Shown here: piece by piece, positions 61,748 to 64,000 of the stretch
How the letters are laid out: every line of letters starts with the position of its first letter
How positions within the stretch are numbered: position 1 is the first letter of the stretch
Source: Rhabdobacter roseus
GTDB taxonomy: Bacteria > Bacteroidota > Bacteroidia > Cytophagales > Spirosomataceae
Assembly (NCBI RefSeq): GCF_014202275.1
Contig: NZ_JACHGF010000002.1
Location: 1,125,295 to 1,189,294 of the forward strand
Reading direction: 5' to 3'
Length of the DNA stretch: 64,000 nucleotides
Notes under the pieces: model-generated
Database searches by the model: none
Seen by the model: only the letters and a program-made list of their open reading frames with translations
What the model was told of the DNA's origin: nothing
Made by a program: the position numbers and the translations under genes

Positions 61748-63514
61748 ATGAAAAATTGGATTCAAAGTACCTTTACCCTCCTCGTTCTTAGCCTATCCCC
61801 TTTCGTAGCTCCCGCCCAGGATACGCTCCGCTGGTGGAATCCTGTCCAAAGTACCTTTCCCGTACTGGAGGGGCAAGCCTGGCCGCAGGAAGTCAAAGCC
61901 TACTTCGACCGCCTGCCCGCCCGCGCCGAGGCTGAGGTACGTAAGCCCGTCTGGGATTTATCCACCCAAAGCGCCGGACTGATGCTCCGGTTTCGGTCCA
62001 ACGCCAGCCAGATCAAGGTACGGTACGTCACTACCACGAGCCGCCAGGGGCTGCCCCACATGCCCGCCACGGGCGTGAGCGGCCTGGATCTGTACGCCAT
62101 TTCCAGCGACGGCGACTGGCGCTGGTGCGCGGGTAAGTACGCCTTTGCCGACACCATCGAGTACACCTTCCGCAACCTCGAACCCACCGACACCTACCAC
62201 CCACTTGGCCGCGAGTACCGGCTGTACCTACCCCTCTACAACGGCGTTAAGTGGCTCGAAATAGGTACCCCCGAAAGTACCCTCTTTACGCCCTTGCCCG
62301 TAAGGCCCGACCAGCCCGTCGTGGTCTACGGTACGTCTATCATGCAGGGGGCCTGCGCCTCGCGGCCGGGCCTGGCCTGGACGGCCATTCTGGGTCGTAA
62401 GCTGGACCACCCGCTCATCAACCTGGGCTTTTCGGGCAACGGGCGGCTGGAGAAGGAAGTGTATACGTTGCTCGGCGAAATTGAGACAAAGGCGTACGTG
62501 CTGGATTGCCTGCCCAACCTAACGCCCATGGCCGATACTTTCCCCCAAAAGGTACATAATCGAGTACTGGAAACGGTCAGGTACCTACGGCAAAAACGCC
62601 CGACTACGCCCATTGTCCTGGCCGAACACGCGGGCTACACCGACGAAGCCCTCAATGCAACCAGCCGACGGCTCTCCGTGAACGCCAACAAGGTACTTCA
62701 GGCGGCCTTCGCGCAGCTGCGGGCCGAGGGCGTCCAGGGCCTGTACCTGATCCCGAAGGTGGCCTTTGGGCAGGACATCGAAACCATGGTAGACGGCACC
62801 CACCCCAACGACCTGGGCATGATGCGCTACGCCGAAGGCTACGAAAAGTACCTGCGCGACATCCTGCACGAGCCCATTGGTACCTTTTCTACCACCCAGC
62901 CTCGTCCGCAGCTGCGCGAGCTGGCCCGCTACGACTGGGAGGAGCGCCACCGCCAGATCCTAACCCTCAACCAGCAGGACCCGCCGCAGGTGGTACTCAT
63001 CGGCAACTCCATCACGCACTTCTGGGGTGGCGAGCCGCGGGCGCACACGCGCCGGGGTGCCGACTCCTTTGAAAGTACCTTTGGCCGCACGGGCGTGCGC
63101 AACCTGGGCTACGGCTGGGACCGCCTCGAGAACGTACTTTGGCGCGTCTACCACGGCGAGCTCGACGGCTACGCGGCCCGGCAGATCTACGTCATGATTG
63201 GCACCAACAACCTGCACCTCAACTCCGACGAGGAAATCCTGGCGGGCTGGCGGCTCCTGATCGAGGGCATCCGGCAGCGGCAGCCCACCAGTACCCTTAC
63301 GATGGTGGGCATCTACCCCCGCCGCCAGGAAGAAAAACGCGTACGGGAGCTGAATACAAAGCTGGCCCAACTAGCCCAGCAAACGGGCGTGAAGTACCTC
63401 GACGCCGGAAAGGTACTGCTCAAACCCGACGGCAGCCTCGACGAATCCCTCTTTTCCGACGGCCTCCACCCCAATGAGGAAGGGTACCGGCAGCTGGGAA
63501 AGATGTTTAAGTGA
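61748..63514 (+). CDS. Secreted tandem SGNH/GDSL hydrolase
   Basis: 588 residues from the ATG at 61748. A signal peptide ends at APAQ (about residue 24), and an SGNH N-terminal beta domain follows. The first SGNH domain has Ser197 in YGTSIMQG and DGTHPND. The second has Ser421 in IGNSITHFWGG, an IGTNNLH block and SDGLHPNEEG. Both domains keep Ser and Asp-x-x-His, so both look active. Such fusions deacetylate or cleave esters of polysaccharides in the periplasm or outside. The start at 61730 would add six residues without support. Confidence 0.85.
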   Translation: MKNWIQSTFTLLVLSLSPFVAPAQDTLRWWNPVQSTFPVLEGQAWPQEVKAYFDRLPARAEAEVRKPVWDLSTQSAGLMLRFRSNASQIKVRYVTTTSRQGLPHMPATGVSGLDLYAISSDGDWRWCAGKYAFADTIEYTFRNLEPTDTYHPLGREYRLYLPLYNGVKWLEIGTPESTLFTPLPVRPDQPVVVYGTSIMQGACASRPGLAWTAILGRKLDHPLINLGFSGNGRLEKEVYTLLGEIETKAYVLDCLPNLTPMADTFPQKVHNRVLETVRYLRQKRPTTPIVLAEHAGYTDEALNATSRRLSVNANKVLQAAFAQLRAEGVQGLYLIPKVAFGQDIETMVDGTHPNDLGMMRYAEGYEKYLRDILHEPIGTFSTTQPRPQLRELARYDWEERHRQILTLNQQDPPQVVLIGNSITHFWGGEPRAHTRRGADSFESTFGRTGVRNLGYGWDRLENVLWRVYHGELDGYAARQIYVMIGTNNLHLNSDEEILAGWRLLIEGIRQRQPTSTLTMVGIYPRRQEEKRVRELNTKLAQLAQQTGVKYLDAGKVLLKPDGSLDESLFSDGLHPNEEGYRQLGKMFK

Positions 63515-64000
63515 GGGGGTAATTTGGGATATGCGTAAAAAATTCGCTGTCTTCCGTTTGAAACCGTGGGATAGTGCCTGCTTGGCAAGTCAGAGACTTG
63601 CTTGATTATTCATCACCAGCGGTCGCCGCGCGGTTGGTAAACTGACGATAGCGGAGGTCACCGATCAGATGAATGATTTGTGTCAATAACAGAAAAGTAC
63701 GACTTGCAAAATCTAATAGAATAAACATAAAGTGCTAATAAATACAAAAAGTACGACATTATTTTCTCATATTTATGTGTTGGGCGTCATTTTACCGAGA
63801 CAAGAGAACACATGGATTTCATAAGAATAGGACAACAAGACGGAGAGTTGATATTTGAGAGGTTAAAAAGAGCAGAGATTCTGTTCGTTAATAACGACAT
63901 AAATATGGTCTAACCCCCTATTTCTTGGAGTCGGATTCTACAAATTGGTACAAGTTAATATTCTTTGAATAATCTACTATCACAGTGCTTTCTTGGTAAT
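63515..64000. other. AT-rich non-coding tail with a small hairpin and a direct repeat
   Basis: 486 bases with no supported gene. It holds a perfect 7-bp inverted repeat GCAAGTC / GACTTGC (63585-63601) and two copies of AAAAGTACGAC (63693 and 63747). A possible 33-codon reading frame (63812-63913, MDFIRIGQQDG...) has no family I know and is not called as a gene. The base composition falls to strongly AT-rich, unlike the rest of the window. Confidence 0.6.

Noticed and set aside
63812..63913. 33-codon reading frame in the AT-rich tail
   Set aside because: Too short, no family, no clear ribosome-binding site; kept only as a remark.
1..64000. CRISPR arrays, tRNA, rRNA, intact insertion sequences, prophage
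   Set aside because: No spaced direct repeats, no cloverleaf-like segments with a T-loop, no transposase or phage protein could be recognised.

Overview
The window is about 64 kb of roughly 54% GC bacterial chromosome. It is almost certainly from the Bacteroidota, order Cytophagales, and probably family Spirosomataceae (the family is an inference). Support comes from several promoters with the Bacteroidetes -7 element TAnnTTTG, weak Shine-Dalgarno sites, a type IX secretion C-terminal sorting domain, families such as DUF1684, DUF5723 and DUF2383, and the gene order pheT / coiled-coil gene / zapA / rny. I see no rRNA, tRNA, CRISPR array, phage or intact insertion sequence.

Layout. 0-4.2 kb (minus): the end of a GH13 glucan enzyme, a DUF2383 four-helix protein, and two guanidino-group hydrolases (CtlX-like and arginine deiminase). 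4.4-9.3 kb (plus): a SUF iron-sulfur operon, sufC-sufD-sufS-sufE-DUF59-bacilliredoxin, without sufB. 9.4-15.1 kb: VWA protein, LysM/BON protein, D-lactate dehydrogenase, a Nudix-type regulator with a degenerate Nudix box, and glpD. 15.2-18.8 kb (minus): both subunits of methylmalonyl-CoA mutase. 19-27.3 kb: dnaA, a FemAB/GNAT-like protein, DUF3108, a predicted aminopeptidase, a fatty-acid desaturase, recA and a MoxR-like AAA ATPase. 27.5-33.2 kb (minus): SDR, RNase Y, ZapA, a ZapB-like coiled coil and PheT. 33-43.9 kb: envelope and housekeeping genes (two DUF1684 paralogues, riboflavin synthase, PASTA protein, T9SS cargo, rhodanese, MiaA, NFACT, MBL hydrolase, a receiver). 43.9-47.5 kb: a 1206-residue hybrid histidine kinase with four PAS-like domains, GAF, receiver and HPt. 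47.8-50.1 kb: rsmA and mgtE. 50.2-56.3 kb: an envelope-lipid region in which two AlkB-like membrane hydroxylases, each followed by an outer-membrane barrel gene, face each other, followed by DUF5723 and OmpA proteins. 56.5-63.5 kb: DUF1328, guaA, cold-shock protein, a Gfo/Idh/MocA oxidoreductase, fasciclin, DinB and a tandem SGNH esterase. The last 486 bases are AT-rich and hold no convincing gene.

Three patterns stand out. (1) The hexamer RGTACY, best written as the octamer ARGTACYT, is scattered through genes in all reading frames, on both strands, in spacers and inside terminator stems. It runs at about nine times chance in glpD and near chance in mgtE. (2) A family of 140-175 bp intergenic repeats with about 17-bp terminal inverted repeats occurs three times. 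(3) The convergent AlkB-like/outer-membrane-barrel cassette at 50.2-54.0 kb is the best candidate for an undescribed lipid-modification system. All function calls rest on reading the protein sequences; no database search was run.
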